64,000 nucleotides of DNA from Gammaproteobacteria bacterium (GCA_030431095.1 JAUIJU010000008.1:33176-97175); one strand, 5' to 3'. Positions 1 to 10,435 are shown, counted from the stretch's first letter. Numbers and translations are program-made. Notes: generated from the sequence alone by a model not told the origin.

Positions 1-537
1 GCGTTCGAGGTCAACGCGGTGGACTACCTGCTCAAACCCATCGACGACCAACGCCTGGACCGGGCCCTGAGCAAGGTGCGCGACCGCCTGGGCCGGCGCC
101 GTGCCGAATCGCAGAAGGACCTGCTGCTCAAGCTTCTCGGCGAGCTCACTGGGGAACCCGTCACCAGCGTACGCGACCTGGAAAGCCGCGGGATGGACCG
201 GCTGGGCAAGCGCGAGTATGCCAAGCTCGCCATTCGCGACGCCGGCAAGACCACGTGGGTACGCCAGGAAGACATCGAGTGGGTGGACGCCGCCGGCGAC
301 TACATGTGCGTCCACGCGCTGGGCGAAACGCACATCATGCGCAAGACCATGAAGGAACTCGAATGCGAGCTGGACGCCGACTTCCTGCAGCGCATTCACC
401 GCTCCACCATCGTCAACGTCAACTGCGTGCGCGAAATGCAAAGCCACATCAACGGCGAATACTTCCTGACCCTGGAAAGCGGCCACACGGTCAAACTCTC
501 GCGCACCTACAAGGACAAACTCGAGTACCTCCAGTAG
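1..537 (+). CDS. LytTR-family response regulator, C-terminal part (5' end outside window)
   Basis: The reading frame is open from the first base, so the gene starts upstream. The first residues (AFEVNAVDYLLKPIDDQRL) are the last helix of a CheY-like receiver domain, with the conserved Lys-Pro. After a linker, roughly residues 75-178 form a LytTR DNA-binding domain, recognisable by IEWVDAAGDYMCVH, FLQRIHRSTIVNV and GHTVKLSRTYKDKL. Proteins of the AlgR/LytR type act as cytoplasmic transcription factors, phosphorylated by a partner histidine kinase that is usually encoded next door; none is visible here. The phosphorylated aspartate lies outside the window. Target genes cannot be inferred. Confidence 0.9.
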   Translation, partial: AFEVNAVDYLLKPIDDQRLDRALSKVRDRLGRRRAESQKDLLLKLLGELTGEPVTSVRDLESRGMDRLGKREYAKLAIRDAGKTTWVRQEDIEWVDAAGDYMCVHALGETHIMRKTMKELECELDADFLQRIHRSTIVNVNCVREMQSHINGEYFLTLESGHTVKLSRTYKDKLEYLQ

Positions 538-803
538 GCGCGCCGCGGCTTCATCTGCCTCACGCTTCGTCGACAGCCGGCCTCAGGTCGGCGCAACCGT
601 GACCATCGTCATGGGGCGATCCCCTGCCACCTGCCTAAGCTGGGGTCGTCGCCGTCGGGTGTAACCATTTAACGCCCTGCCGCGTCAAAGGATTAACGGT
701 TGCCGAGGCGAGCATGCACTCCCCGGCATCCGCGGTCACACCAGGACGGGGTCTTGTTTTCTCCCTGATCATCGTCTGACCAACGATCCCAGCCTGGTCT
801 GAA
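538..803. other. Intergenic stretch without a convincing gene
   Basis: No reading frame here has a credible start and coding character. The stretch separates the LytTR regulator from a strong terminator hairpin at 804-846. The distance to that terminator is unusually long for a simple 3' untranslated region, so a small RNA is possible. I see no clear -35/-10 pair to support one. Confidence 0.4.
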
Positions 804-846
804 GGCCCCGGCGGAGCTCCCTCTCTCCGCCGGGGCCGACTTTTTT
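804..846 (+). terminator. Rho-independent terminator
   Basis: A perfect 13-bp stem (GGCCCCGGCGGAG at 804-816 with its complement at 825-837) closes an 8-base loop and is followed by six T residues at 841-846. Its orientation ends plus-strand transcription, either from the LytTR gene or from a transcript starting in the intergenic stretch before it. Confidence 0.85.
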
Positions 847-908
847 CAGCGGGGCGCACGCCAGCGAAGCGGCCGCCGCCACCCTGCCCGAAACGCTACC
901 ATTCCCCC

Positions 909-1565
909 ATGACGCGACCCTGTCTCCTTGACCTCGACGGCACGCTGATGCCCAGCCACGACGTGGACAACCGGTGCTACTGGCAGGCGGTGCACGAGGT
1001 CTTCGACCGGCCCGGCGACACCGTCGACCTGGCGCGATTCCGGCACGTCACGGACAGCGGCATCCTCGATGAATGGTGTCGTGACGCCCTGGGCCGCGCG
1101 CCAGCCGACCACGAGGTTCGCGCCGTGAAAGCACGGTTTCTGGCGCAGCTGGAGGACGCCGCGAACGCCGACGCCGCGGCGTTCACGCCGCTGCCGGGTG
1201 TGCGCGCCTGGCTACGCAGGCGGCCGGCGGGCACCGTCGCCATCGCCACCGGTGGCTGGGAGCACAGCGCGCGCTTCAAGCTGCGGGTCGCCGGATTGGC
1301 GAAGTTCAAACTGCCGCTGGCCGGCTCGGACTCTGAGCACCAGCGCACCGCGATCATGCGCAGGGCGCACCGCCTGCTGGGCGCCGCTCAGCGCGACCGG
1401 TTGCCCGTCTACTTTGGTGACGGGCCATGGGACCTGGCCGCGGCCGGCGCGCTGGGCTGGGGTTTCGTTGGCGTGGCCGAGGGCCCACGCGGTGAGCGCT
1501 TACGACGGGCCGGCGCCGACGTCGTGGTGGCGAATTTTCGCGAAGCCGCGAACCTGGATTTCTGA
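909..1565 (+). CDS. HAD-superfamily hydrolase
   Basis: This 218-residue protein has the four HAD motifs in order. Motif I is DLDGT with the nucleophile Asp8 and acid/base Asp10, motif II is IATGG around residue 115, a lysine follows in LAKFKL, and motif IV is GDGPWDLAAA near residue 172. The region between motifs I and II (VYW-type helical segment with HEVFDRP) fits a subfamily I cap domain. Such enzymes are mostly cytoplasmic phosphatases acting on small phosphorylated metabolites. The substrate cannot be told from sequence. The gene begins 63 bases after a terminator and appears monocistronic. Confidence 0.85.
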   Translation: MTRPCLLDLDGTLMPSHDVDNRCYWQAVHEVFDRPGDTVDLARFRHVTDSGILDEWCRDALGRAPADHEVRAVKARFLAQLEDAANADAAAFTPLPGVRAWLRRRPAGTVAIATGGWEHSARFKLRVAGLAKFKLPLAGSDSEHQRTAIMRRAHRLLGAAQRDRLPVYFGDGPWDLAAAGALGWGFVGVAEGPRGERLRRAGADVVVANFREAANLDF

Positions 1566-1678
1566 CCTACGGCTTCCCGCGATCGAGTGAATCGGTCCTT
1601 CCACCGCAAGGTTCGCCCACCGGCGTGCCACACCACGAATTTTTTCGTATGCTGGACCGGAGCCCCGGGGGAGACAGC

Positions 1679-2746
1679 ATGCAAGGGACCCCTGCCAAGC
1701 GAATCGCGCTCTCAGCCTGGCTGATGGCCGTCGTCCTGGCCGGCGCCGGCGCGCCGGCAAGCGCCCAGGAACGTCCGGACTGGACGCGGTTTTCCGCGCG
1801 CCTGGCCGAAGGCCGCGTGGACAGTTCCGCCACCGTTCAGACCCTGGTCAATAGAACCGTATCCGGCGCCGACTCGGATGTACTGTCACTGCTGGAAGCC
1901 ACCCGGCAACGCCCCGACTGGCCGGCGCCGGCGCGCGACAGCGCCGTGTATCGATTCACCCACGCCCTGCGTGAGCTGCCGGCCGGCGCGGTCTCGCCCA
2001 CCATCGTCACCTACCTCAAAGCCTACGAACCGAACACGCTGGTGCCCCACGAGGACCACCCGCAGGGACGGGTGCCGCTGTACAACGTGCGTGCCGCCGC
2101 CGCGGGCCTGGAACATGGCTGGATGCGCCAGGAGGCCCTGCTGGAAGGCCTGGCACTTCTGAAATCGAACCCGCGCGGCCTGGCGGACGCCTTTGCCCTG
2201 GAGGGCGACCGTCCGTTGCGGGCCGGTTACCTGCAGGCTGTGAGCCAGGCCAGCCCGACCCAGCTGCAGGGCGTGGTCGCGGAAACGGCCCGGCGACTGC
2301 CTGCCAATCCGGACCTGACCCCCCTGGCGGCGCGCGCCGCCGCACTCGCCGGCGACGCTGAGGCCATCGTGCAGGTACTCGACCACGGCGCGGGACCCGC
2401 GGTGCACCGGATGCTGCGTTCGGTCGCGGATTCCGCGGACACGCCATTGCTGATGGCGCTGCTGCCGGCCGGACTGGGCAGCGCCAACCGCGAATCCGGC
2501 GCCCTCGTGCTCGCCGAGCTCTATCCCCGCCTTGCCGGCCGGCCTGATGCCGACGCCGTCCTGCTGGCGCGGTTGGGCGACCCCGACCTGGGGGCGGGCG
2601 CGGCCCTCGCGCTGGCACGCTCGCCGTCCCTGGACACGCGCCTGGCCCTGGAAGCCCTGGCCGCGACAACAGATCGACCGGTGGCGCGGCGGGCACGACT
2701 GGCGCTGGACCTGCGGGAACAATTGGACCTGGAGGCCGCGCCGTGA
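1679..2746 (+). CDS. Secreted helical-repeat (HEAT-like) protein of unknown function
   Basis: The ATG at 1679 is chosen because a purine-rich site (GGGGGAGA) precedes it and a clean signal peptide follows (AWLMAVVLAGAGAPASA, cleavage near residue 29). An upstream ATG at 1625 would bury the signal peptide. The mature part is about 325 residues, rich in Ala and Leu, and consists of short helical units such as LLARLGDPDLGAGAALALARSP, here seen in pieces, that resemble HEAT/ARM repeats. No catalytic motif is visible. The stop codon overlaps the GTG start of the following carboxypeptidase gene, so the two are probably cotranscribed and may act together outside the cytoplasm. Confidence 0.6.
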   Translation: MQGTPAKRIALSAWLMAVVLAGAGAPASAQERPDWTRFSARLAEGRVDSSATVQTLVNRTVSGADSDVLSLLEATRQRPDWPAPARDSAVYRFTHALRELPAGAVSPTIVTYLKAYEPNTLVPHEDHPQGRVPLYNVRAAAAGLEHGWMRQEALLEGLALLKSNPRGLADAFALEGDRPLRAGYLQAVSQASPTQLQGVVAETARRLPANPDLTPLAARAAALAGDAEAIVQVLDHGAGPAVHRMLRSVADSADTPLLMALLPAGLGSANRESGALVLAELYPRLAGRPDADAVLLARLGDPDLGAGAALALARSPSLDTRLALEALAATTDRPVARRARLALDLREQLDLEAAP

Positions 2747-5357
2747 AGCATCTTCGCTCGATGCGCAACGCCATCGTCTTCGCGGGGCTGCTGTTCACCG
2801 GCGGCGCGGACGCCCAGAACGGCGTGCTGGTGGAGTGGGTGGAGAACAACCCGTTCAACGCCCAGGACCGGATCGCCCTGGGCTACCCGGTGCCGATTCC
2901 CGTCGACACGCCTCTGCCTTTCGACGGATTTCGGACGTACGCCGGCCTGCATGCCCGCCACATGGACCTGGCCGCCGGCACGCCGTGGGTGCATCCCGAA
3001 ACGGTCGGGAACACGCGCAAGGGGCGCACCCTGTGGGCCTATCGCCTGGGGACCGCCTCACCCCCTGGGGCCTGCCGGAAGCGGCCATGCTGACCAACGG
3101 TGGCATCCACGCACGCGAGTGGCAAAGCCCGGAGACGGTGACCGGCATCCTCGAGTACCTGGCCACCGCGCCGTCCGATCGCCACCTGGTCGACTACCTG
3201 CGCGACCAGGTCAACGTGGTGGTCATCCCGGTGATGAACATCGACGGATTCCTGCAGACCCAGCGTTTTCCGACCCGGAACTGGCTGCTGACCGATCCGA
3301 ACGACCCGATGTTCTCACCCCGTGATGGACGCATGCGGCGCAAGAACCTGCTGAATTCCGACGAGGTCCTGGCCAGCCAGGCCGACCACCTGTTCGGGGT
3401 CGACCTGAATCGCAATAACCCGCCCTACTGGGACACCTCCGGTGGCAACAACTCCTCGGACGACACGCGGTCCCTGGTGCACCACGGCGCCACGCCGCAT
3501 TCGGAACCGGAAACCCGGGCCCTGGACGTGGCGGCCGCGCTGGGTCCTGCCGATCAGCTGCGGGTGTACACCGACGTGCATTCCTTCTCCATGGTGCATT
3601 TCTGGGTGCGCACCGGCAACGACCGCCTGGCGCAACAGACCGAACAGGTGCTGGACCTGTTTTCCGACCACCACCAGGCATTTCCCGCCGGCAAGTGGTA
3701 CGCCTGGAATGGGCGCTTTGGTGTGCCCAGCAACCGTGGCATCGGCACCACGGACGAGTACTTCACGGTCAACTACCAGGTGCCCTCGTGGACGCTGGAG
3801 ATCGAACCCAGCAATGGCCAGGCGGTTCACGCGCCGCTGCCGGGCAGCGGCGCCGACTACGGCGGCGCGGGCGTCAACGGACACGACGGATTCATCCTGC
3901 CCGAGGCGGAAATCCGCCGGGTTCGCGAGCAACTGGCCCAGACCTTCGCCGCCGTCTATTTCCGCCAGTCCGGACCACCGCACCTGCAGTCGTTGCGTGT
4001 GTACGATGCCGACAGCGACGCGCTGGTCTTCGAGGCCGACTGGGACCCACTCAGCGACCTGGCCAGGGCGCCGCACCGGCAACAGCTGCAACCGCTGGAA
4101 TTCGGCCGCGACTACGTGGTGTGGCTGGGCTACAGCAAGCCCATGCGCTGGCTGGACGACGGCCAGGTGACCCCCTTTCCTGGACAGTCGCCGGGTGTGA
4201 CCGACACGTCGATCACGGCGCTGGCGGGCGCGAAGATCGTCGACATCACCCTGGAAGAACCGCCGGAGGTCCTGCTGGAGCCGGGCGGGGCGCCCGACGG
4301 CTACCGCCTGTACCGCACGGACGCCAGCCGTACCACGCTGCGCATCCCGGGAACCGCCGCCAACCGCGACGCGTTGGCCGGTGAAGGCAGGCTGTCACTG
4401 CGAATCCGCACCCGCGACATGAACGGTCTGGGCCTGGACGCCGACCCCGCCACCGTCGCCGGCTGGGCGGAGGGCCACTGGGTTCGGTACGAAGACACCC
4501 TGGGCAACGCCACCGACGCCGGTGGCGCCGACCAGAGCATCACGCTAGAGGTCAGCACCGAATCGGTGGCCGACCCCTTCGTGCTGGAACCGGGCATCGC
4601 CGGCGCCTGGTTCGACCCGCTACGCAGCGGCGAGGGATTCATCATCGAGATGCTGCCCGACGACGACGCCGTGCTCTACTGGTTCACCTACGACGACGAC
4701 GGCCAGCAGGACTGGCTGATCGCCGGCGGCCGGGTCAGCGGCAACCAGTTGCTGTTTGACGAACTGCTGCGGGTTTCCGGCGGCGTGTTCGGCCCCGGGT
4801 TCGACCCGGACGCGGTGGAACGCACCGTGGTCGGGGCCGCGACCTTCACCTGGTCGGGTTGTGACAGCGGCACCATGGACTGGCACATCGGCAACCGCCG
4901 CGGCCGGCAGTCACTGAGCCGGCTGAGCCGCGTCCAGGGCCTGGACTGCGGTCTGCCCATGGGCAAGCCGATCCGCCAGGAAGCCCAGTACAGCGGCGCC
5001 TGGTACGACCCCGGCCACTCCGGCGAGGGGTACACCCTGCAGATCCTGGAAGACAACAGTGCCCTGGTCTACTGGTTCAGCTTTGGCCCGGACGGCGCGC
5101 GCCGCTGGTTTTTCGGCGAAGGACAGCAGGTGGATGGTACCTGGGTGTTCCCGGAATTGCTGACCACCGCCGGGCCGCGTTTCGGCGACGCCTTCGACCC
5201 GGAAGATTTCGACACCCTGCCCTGGGGCACGCTGGAACTGGACCTGTCCTGCGAGGGCGGTGAGGCGCGCTACGCCGCGTCGGAGACGGGTTTCGGCCAG
5301 GGCAGCCTGCAACTGGTGCAACTGACCCGCCAGGACGGTCCCGCCTGCCCGCCATGA
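2743..5357 (+). pseudogene. Secreted M14 zinc carboxypeptidase with C-terminal SGEGF repeats, interrupted by a frameshift
   Basis: The frame starting at GTG 2743 (or ATG 2761) encodes a signal peptide and about 100 residues of pro/catalytic region, then breaks near 3049-3052 in a run of four G. The next frame continues without a stop to 5357. Adding one G restores YRLGDRLTPWGLPEAAM and joins the two parts into about 871 residues. The downstream frame keeps the M14 features: HAREWQSPE (HxxE zinc ligands, about residue 123), GVDLNRN, TDVHSF (third zinc ligand) and WTLEIEPSN (general base Glu). The last about 250 residues hold two copies of a domain with GAWFDP..SGEGF and YWF. Because the long downstream frame is undecayed, the break is either recent or a sequence error. 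As written, no full-length enzyme can be made. Confidence 0.75.
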
Positions 5358-5440
5358 TGACCCTGGCCGCCACTGTCGAAGACGGCGGCGTGGTCGGCTA
5401 AAATACGCGCCCCTCTGCGACCCTCACAGGACCCGACCCC

Positions 5441-5701
5441 ATGAACGAAATGGAAACCCACAACGAGTGCACGCGGCGATTCGTCGAACTGGCCAATGCC
5501 ATGAAAGACGAGGGCGTGGACATTCGCCTGGTCAGTGCGGCGCTGATGGCCGCCAGCGGCGTGTACGCCACCTACACCGTGGCCGGCAATGCGGGCGCCC
5601 TGGAACCCACCGGCGTGGACAAGGTGGTGTCGATGTACCGCCAGAACCTCGAACACATCCAGCAGCGCCGCAAGGAAGAGCTCCAGTCCGGTAATGCCTG
5701 A
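5441..5701 (+). CDS. Small DUF3144-like protein
   Basis: An 86-residue, probably cytoplasmic, mainly helical protein without signal peptide or membrane segment. The pattern RFVELANAMKDEG, SAALMAASGVYATYTVAGN and a charged end (MYRQNLEHIQQRRKEEL) resembles DUF3144, a family of short proteins common in Gammaproteobacteria with no known function; the match is by eye. A hexamer TAAAAT at 5399-5404 could be the -10 box of its own promoter, and AGGA precedes the ATG. It faces the convergent moeB-like gene with only three bases between stops. Confidence 0.6.
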   Translation: MNEMETHNECTRRFVELANAMKDEGVDIRLVSAALMAASGVYATYTVAGNAGALEPTGVDKVVSMYRQNLEHIQQRRKEELQSGNA

Positions 5702-5704
5702 GTG

Positions 5705-6844
5705 TCAGGTGTAGCGATTCATGCCCGGGTCGACACGCTCGGCCCAGGCGTCGACGCCCCCCTCGAGCACCGCCAGGCGCTCGAAGCCTTCGCGCCGCAA
5801 TAGCCGATAGGCCTGCTCGGCGCGCGCGCCCTTGTGGCAGGTGATGACGTAGGCGCGGTCCTTCGACAGTTCGCACAACCGCGCGGAAAGCTCCGGCAGC
5901 GGAATCTCCAGCACGTCGTCCAGCCGGGCGATGTCCAGTTCCACCGGGTTGCGCACATCCAGCACCAGCGGTGGCGCGGCGCCCACGCGGGCATCGTGCA
6001 ATTCCTCCGGCCGGATGGTTCGCACCGGCTCGCCACCCCCGGTCGACTCCCCGCAAAACGCGACCGTATCGACCGGCTCGGTGATTCTGGGCGAAACCCC
6101 GCAGACCGGGCACTGCGGCGACTTGCCGACGCTGACCTCGCGGAAGCCCATGCCCAGGCCATCGAACAGCAGCAGGCGACCGATCAGCGGCTGTCCCACG
6201 CCCAGGATCAGCTTGAGGGCCTCCAGGCCCTGCAGGGCGCCGATGATCCCTGGCAGGACGCCCAGCACACCGCCCTCGGCGCACGAAGGCACCGCGCCGG
6301 GCGGCGGCGGCTCGGGAAACAGGCAGCGGTAGCAGGGGCCGCGAGTCGCGTCGAAAACGCTGACCTGCCCATCGAAGCGCAGCACGCTGCCGTAGACGCA
6401 CGGAAGTCCCGCGAGGACGCAGGCGTCGTTGACCAGGTAACGGGTGGGAAAGTTGTCGCTGCCGTCCACCACCAGGTCATACCCGTGCACCACGTCCATG
6501 ACGTTGCCGGCGTCCAGGCGCAGCGAATGCGTGACCACCTCGATTCCTGGATTGAGGCCGTGCAACCGTTCGGCGGCGACCTCGAGCTTGGGTCGGCCCA
6601 CGTCGGCGGTGTCGTAGAGCACCTGGCGCTGAATGTTGCTCAGGTCCACGACATCGTCGTCCACCAGGCCCAGCGTGCCCACACCCGCGGTGGCCAGGTA
6701 CAGGCCCAGCGGCGAGCCGAGCCCGCCGGCGCCCACGCACAGGACGCGCGCCGCTTTCAGTTTCGCCTGCCCCTCGAGCGTGATTTCGGGCATGACGAGG
6801 TGCCGGGAATAGCGATTGATTTCGTCCTGCGTCAGGCGGCTCAT
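5705..6844 (-). CDS. moeB: MoeB/ThiF-type adenylyltransferase fused to a rhodanese domain
   Basis: The 379-residue protein is an E1-like enzyme. Residues 1-250 show the nucleotide-binding loop GAGGLGSP (38-45), two zinc-binding pairs CYRC (171-174) and CPVC (245-248), and the conserved cysteine in PSCAEGG (Cys188). Residues about 275-370 form a rhodanese domain with the active loop CHKGARA (Cys336). Enzymes of this layout (MoeB-rhodanese, MOCS3/Uba4) adenylate the C-terminal glycine of a ubiquitin-like sulfur carrier and load sulfur on it as a thiocarboxylate. A MoaD-like protein ending in Gly-Gly lies on the other strand 1.2 kb away and is the likely partner. Whether it serves molybdopterin or another pathway is open. 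Confidence 0.9.
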   Translation of the reverse strand: MSRLTQDEINRYSRHLVMPEITLEGQAKLKAARVLCVGAGGLGSPLGLYLATAGVGTLGLVDDDVVDLSNIQRQVLYDTADVGRPKLEVAAERLHGLNPGIEVVTHSLRLDAGNVMDVVHGYDLVVDGSDNFPTRYLVNDACVLAGLPCVYGSVLRFDGQVSVFDATRGPCYRCLFPEPPPPGAVPSCAEGGVLGVLPGIIGALQGLEALKLILGVGQPLIGRLLLFDGLGMGFREVSVGKSPQCPVCGVSPRITEPVDTVAFCGESTGGGEPVRTIRPEELHDARVGAAPPLVLDVRNPVELDIARLDDVLEIPLPELSARLCELSKDRAYVITCHKGARAEQAYRLLRREGFERLAVLEGGVDAWAERVDPGMNRYT

Positions 6845-6894
6845 GCCCCTATATTAGAGGGCAGGGCCGAAGTTGGCATGCCGGGAGAGGACGT

Positions 6895-8003
<1,109 letters not shown>

Positions 8004-8007
<4 letters not shown>

Positions 8008-8315
8008 GCGAGGCGAACCGGGTGGAGGTGCTGCTGCCGCTGCTGCTGAGTCGCCTGGCCAGAACCGGCGCCTCGGTGCGACTCGAGGTGGCGGCGCCGG
8101 TGACCCAGCGTCGGGTGCTCGAGGCGCTGGAGGAAACCTTTCCCGCCCTGGGCGGCACCACCCGCGACCGCGCCACCGGCCAGCGCCGCGCCTACCTGAG
8201 GCTGTTCGCCTGCGGCGAGGACTGGTCGGACCGCCCGCTGGACGACGAGCTGCCCGAGGCCGTGGCGAACGGCCGCGAACCGTACATGATCGTCGGCGCC
8301 ATGTCCGGCGGCTGA
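8004..8315 (+). CDS. MoaD/ThiS-like small sulfur-carrier protein ending in Gly-Gly
   Basis: A 103-residue protein starting at a GTG that overlaps the stop of the BNR gene (GTGA). The chain ends in MIVGAMSGG, the Gly-Gly tail that MoaD and ThiS need for adenylation and thiocarboxylation. The sequence also has the beta-grasp features [29 protein letters not shown] and a LDDELPE segment. It is longer than MoaD (about 80 residues), with an N-terminal extension. The divergent MoeB-rhodanese gene nearby would supply the matching E1 enzyme. Assignment to the MoaD/ThiS fold is by pattern and context. Confidence 0.75.
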
Positions 8316-8378
8316 CCCGATGCACGTACAATGACACCCGGATTCCGGCCCCGACGAAACGCAGGAGATTGTTCCATC

Positions 8379-8900
8379 ATGAATTCCGACACACGACTGA
8401 AGGGGGTGTTGCTGGCCCTGTCACTGGCCCTCGTGCTCACGGCCTGCTCCGATTCCACGGAAGATTCGGCCCAGGTGGAAACGAATCCCGACACGGCCGT
8501 ATCCGCCGCTCCGGGCGCACCGGAAATCGCCGAACCTGCCGCGAGCGAAAACACGGAACTCGCCGGCACCGCCTGGGAGTTGCTGGAGATCCAGTCCATG
8601 GACGACAGTTCCTGGGCGCCCGACGATCCGTCACGCTACACGCTGGTGTTCGGTGAGGACGGCCAGGCCAGAATGCAACTGGACTGCAACCGCGGCATGG
8701 GCAGCTGGCGTTCGGAAGGGCCCGGTCAACTGACCTTCGGTCCCGTTGCCGGCACCCGCGCCCTGTGCCAGGACGACGGCCTGTCGGAACGCTACGCCGC
8801 CCAGTTCGAGTGGGTGCGCACCTATGTTCTGGAAGACGGCCACCTGTTCCTGGCCACCATGGCAGACGGCGCCATCATCGAGTTCCAGCCGGCCGAGTAA
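8379..8900 (+). CDS. META-domain lipoprotein (HslJ-like)
   Basis: The ATG at 8379 follows CAGGAGA and opens a lipoprotein signal peptide ending in the lipobox LTAC (Cys23). A low-complexity Ala/Glu/Pro linker of about 45 residues leads to a META domain of about 105 residues, recognised by GTAWELLEIQS, ARMQLDCNRGMGSW and ATMADGAIIEF. META-domain proteins such as E. coli HslJ sit in the envelope; their activity is not established. An upstream ATG at 8331 would lengthen the protein by 16 residues and lacks a good ribosome site. The sulfotransferase gene follows within ten bases. Confidence 0.8.
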   Translation: MNSDTRLKGVLLALSLALVLTACSDSTEDSAQVETNPDTAVSAAPGAPEIAEPAASENTELAGTAWELLEIQSMDDSSWAPDDPSRYTLVFGEDGQARMQLDCNRGMGSWRSEGPGQLTFGPVAGTRALCQDDGLSERYAAQFEWVRTYVLEDGHLFLATMADGAIIEFQPAE

Positions 8901-8908
8901 GCGAGCAC

Positions 8909-9559
8909 GTGGTATCGCTTTTTTCCCGGAAGCCGAAACGAAGGTTCGGCTTCAACAAGGTGTTCTGCATCGGCATGAACAAGACGGGCACCAGCAGCCT
9001 GCACCAGGGCCTGCTGCGGCTGGGTCTTCGCTCGCTTCACCATGGACCCACCGGCCACGACTCGCTGGCCATGCACATGAAAATGGCGCAGGAACTGTCG
9101 CGAACCATGGCGCGCCACCTCGACCAGGACGAAGACCCCCTGCAGGACTTGCCGCAGTTCGACGCCTACTCGGACATCGATACCGTGGTGTACCGCTTCG
9201 ACGAGATGGACCGACACTATCCGGGCAGCCGCTTCATCTACACCCTGCGGGACACGCCGTCATGGCTGGAAAGCCGCCGTAAGCACGTGCTCAGGAACCG
9301 GGAGAACGTACGCAAGGGCCTGTACCAGACCGATTTCCTGGACATCGATTTTGACGCCTGGGTCGAGGAAAAGGAACGGCACCTGGCGCGGGTGAAGTCC
9401 TGGTTCACCGGCCGACCGGATGACCTGTTGTTCATGGACATCACCCGGGGCGACGGGTTCGAGGCCTTGTGCCCCTTCCTGGGTCTACCCCTGCCGGGAA
9501 AGGACGTGCGGTTTCCTCACCGCAACGAGGCGCCGGGCGTTGCGGCCGGCGCCGACTGA
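8909..9559 (+). CDS. Sulfotransferase family protein
   Basis: A 216-residue cytoplasmic protein starting at GTG 8909, just after the lipoprotein gene. NKTGTSSLHQGLLRLG at about residues 24-39 is the 5'-phosphosulfate binding loop of PAPS-dependent sulfotransferases, and GSRFIYTLRDTPSWLESRRKH is consistent with the 3'-phosphate binding strand and helix, shown here in outline by its Arg and Ser. The class resembles the short bacterial sulfotransferases (Sulfotransfer_4/3 type). The acceptor is unknown. The start codon is uncertain since the frame stays open into the preceding gene and the ribosome site is weak. Confidence 0.75.
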   Translation: MVSLFSRKPKRRFGFNKVFCIGMNKTGTSSLHQGLLRLGLRSLHHGPTGHDSLAMHMKMAQELSRTMARHLDQDEDPLQDLPQFDAYSDIDTVVYRFDEMDRHYPGSRFIYTLRDTPSWLESRRKHVLRNRENVRKGLYQTDFLDIDFDAWVEEKERHLARVKSWFTGRPDDLLFMDITRGDGFEALCPFLGLPLPGKDVRFPHRNEAPGVAAGAD

Positions 9560-9587
9560 GGCGCACAGCGCACGAAACACCGTGCCA

Positions 9588-10274
9588 TCAGTCCTGGTCG
9601 GGGCCAACCCGTCCCGGGCCATAGCGTTCGAACCGGAGCCGTACCTGCTCGACCTCCTCGTCCGATAGCAGGCGGGGCGACCCCAGCGGCAATAACTGGA
9701 CATATTGCCTCGCGAGCGTCTCCACTTCTTCCGCCAGCCACAAGGCCCGTTCCAGGGTCGGCCCCATGGCGATCATGCCGTGGTTGGCCAGCAGGCAGGC
9801 CAGGCGCCCCTCCAGGGCTTCCAGGGCCGCCGCCGACAACGCGCCGGTACCGAACGTCTCGTAGCGGGCACAACGGATGGTGGGTCCACCCGCCGCCGCG
9901 ATCATGTAGTGAATGGCCGGGATCTCGCGCCCGAGTATCGCCAGGGTGGTGCAATAGGGCGGATGGGCGTGCACCACCGCGCCCGCCTCCGGTCGGCGAC
10001 CCAGAATATCGCGGTGAAAACGCCATTCGCTGGAAGGCGCCAGCGGGTGTGACCAGCGTCCGTCGCCGTCCATGTAAACCATGTCTTCCGCGCTCAGCCG
10101 GTCAAGGGGCACGCCACTGGGCGTCACCAGGAAACCCGCCCCGTGGCGGACGCTGAGATTCCCGGACGTGCCCTGGTTCAGGCCGGACGCGTTCATCCGG
10201 CGGTAACCGTCCACCAGGGACTGGCGCAGTTCGAGTTCGTCCACATGGCTTCCCGAGTTCGCTGAGCGGGCCAT
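9588..10274 (-). CDS. Class II aldolase/adducin family protein (L-fuculose-phosphate aldolase type)
   Basis: The 228-residue protein matches the class II aldolase fold. NQGTSGNLSVR (33-43) and VTPSGVP bind the substrate phosphate, Glu83 is a candidate catalytic acid/base, and HAHP (His102, His104) with His165 in LANHG make the zinc site. Family members cleave or epimerise phosphorylated sugars or, in other branches, decarboxylate or hydrolyse small hydroxy acids. The gene stands alone, convergent with the sulfotransferase and divergent from the TonB receptor. Its position at the edge of the catabolic block suggests a role in that pathway, which is inference. Confidence 0.85.
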   Translation of the reverse strand: MARSANSGSHVDELELRQSLVDGYRRMNASGLNQGTSGNLSVRHGAGFLVTPSGVPLDRLSAEDMVYMDGDGRWSHPLAPSSEWRFHRDILGRRPEAGAVVHAHPPYCTTLAILGREIPAIHYMIAAAGGPTIRCARYETFGTGALSAAALEALEGRLACLLANHGMIAMGPTLERALWLAEEVETLARQYVQLLPLGSPRLLSDEEVEQVRLRFERYGPGRVGPDQD

Positions 10275-10369
10275 TGTCGGGTTTGCGGGCCTGGGTGTCC
10301 AAGCCTGGAAGCCCTGCCGGCCCAGGAGACGCGGTGTCTTCGATGCCTATCCGCGGGTGCTGTTCTGCT

Positions 10370-10435
10370 ATTTTGTAGACATAAAATCGTAAAGTGTTGA
10401 CAGTCTGCATTTTCTGAACCATTGTAAATAGACAA
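10370..10435. promoter_or_regulatory. Cluster of GntR-type palindromes before the TonB receptor gene
   Basis: Three TGT-ACA dyads lie close together: one inside an 18-base AT-rich palindrome at 10370-10387 (core TGTAGACA 10374-10381, seven of nine pairs match), TGTTGACA at 10395-10402, and TTGT-6-ACAA at 10422-10435. The middle site with its flanks (AAAGTGTTGACAGT) recurs almost unchanged at 17451-17463 before the second MFS gene. GntR/FCD regulators commonly bind short TTGT/ACAA dyads, and such a regulator is encoded at 13618. Confidence 0.5.
10397..10425 (+). promoter_or_regulatory. Candidate sigma-70 promoter of the TonB receptor gene
   Basis: TTGACA at 10397-10402 is a consensus -35 box, and 17 bases later CATTGT at 10420-10425 is a weak -10 box. 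The -35 box lies inside the TGTTGACA dyad, so a bound repressor would block polymerase. The region is much richer in A+T than its surroundings. Confidence 0.4.

Noticed and set aside
2743..3100. Programmed -1 frameshifting in the carboxypeptidase gene
   Set aside because: The junction (CTGGGGACC) is not a good slippery heptamer, I see no clear stimulatory stem just downstream, and M14 enzymes are not known to use recoding. A mutation or read error is simpler.
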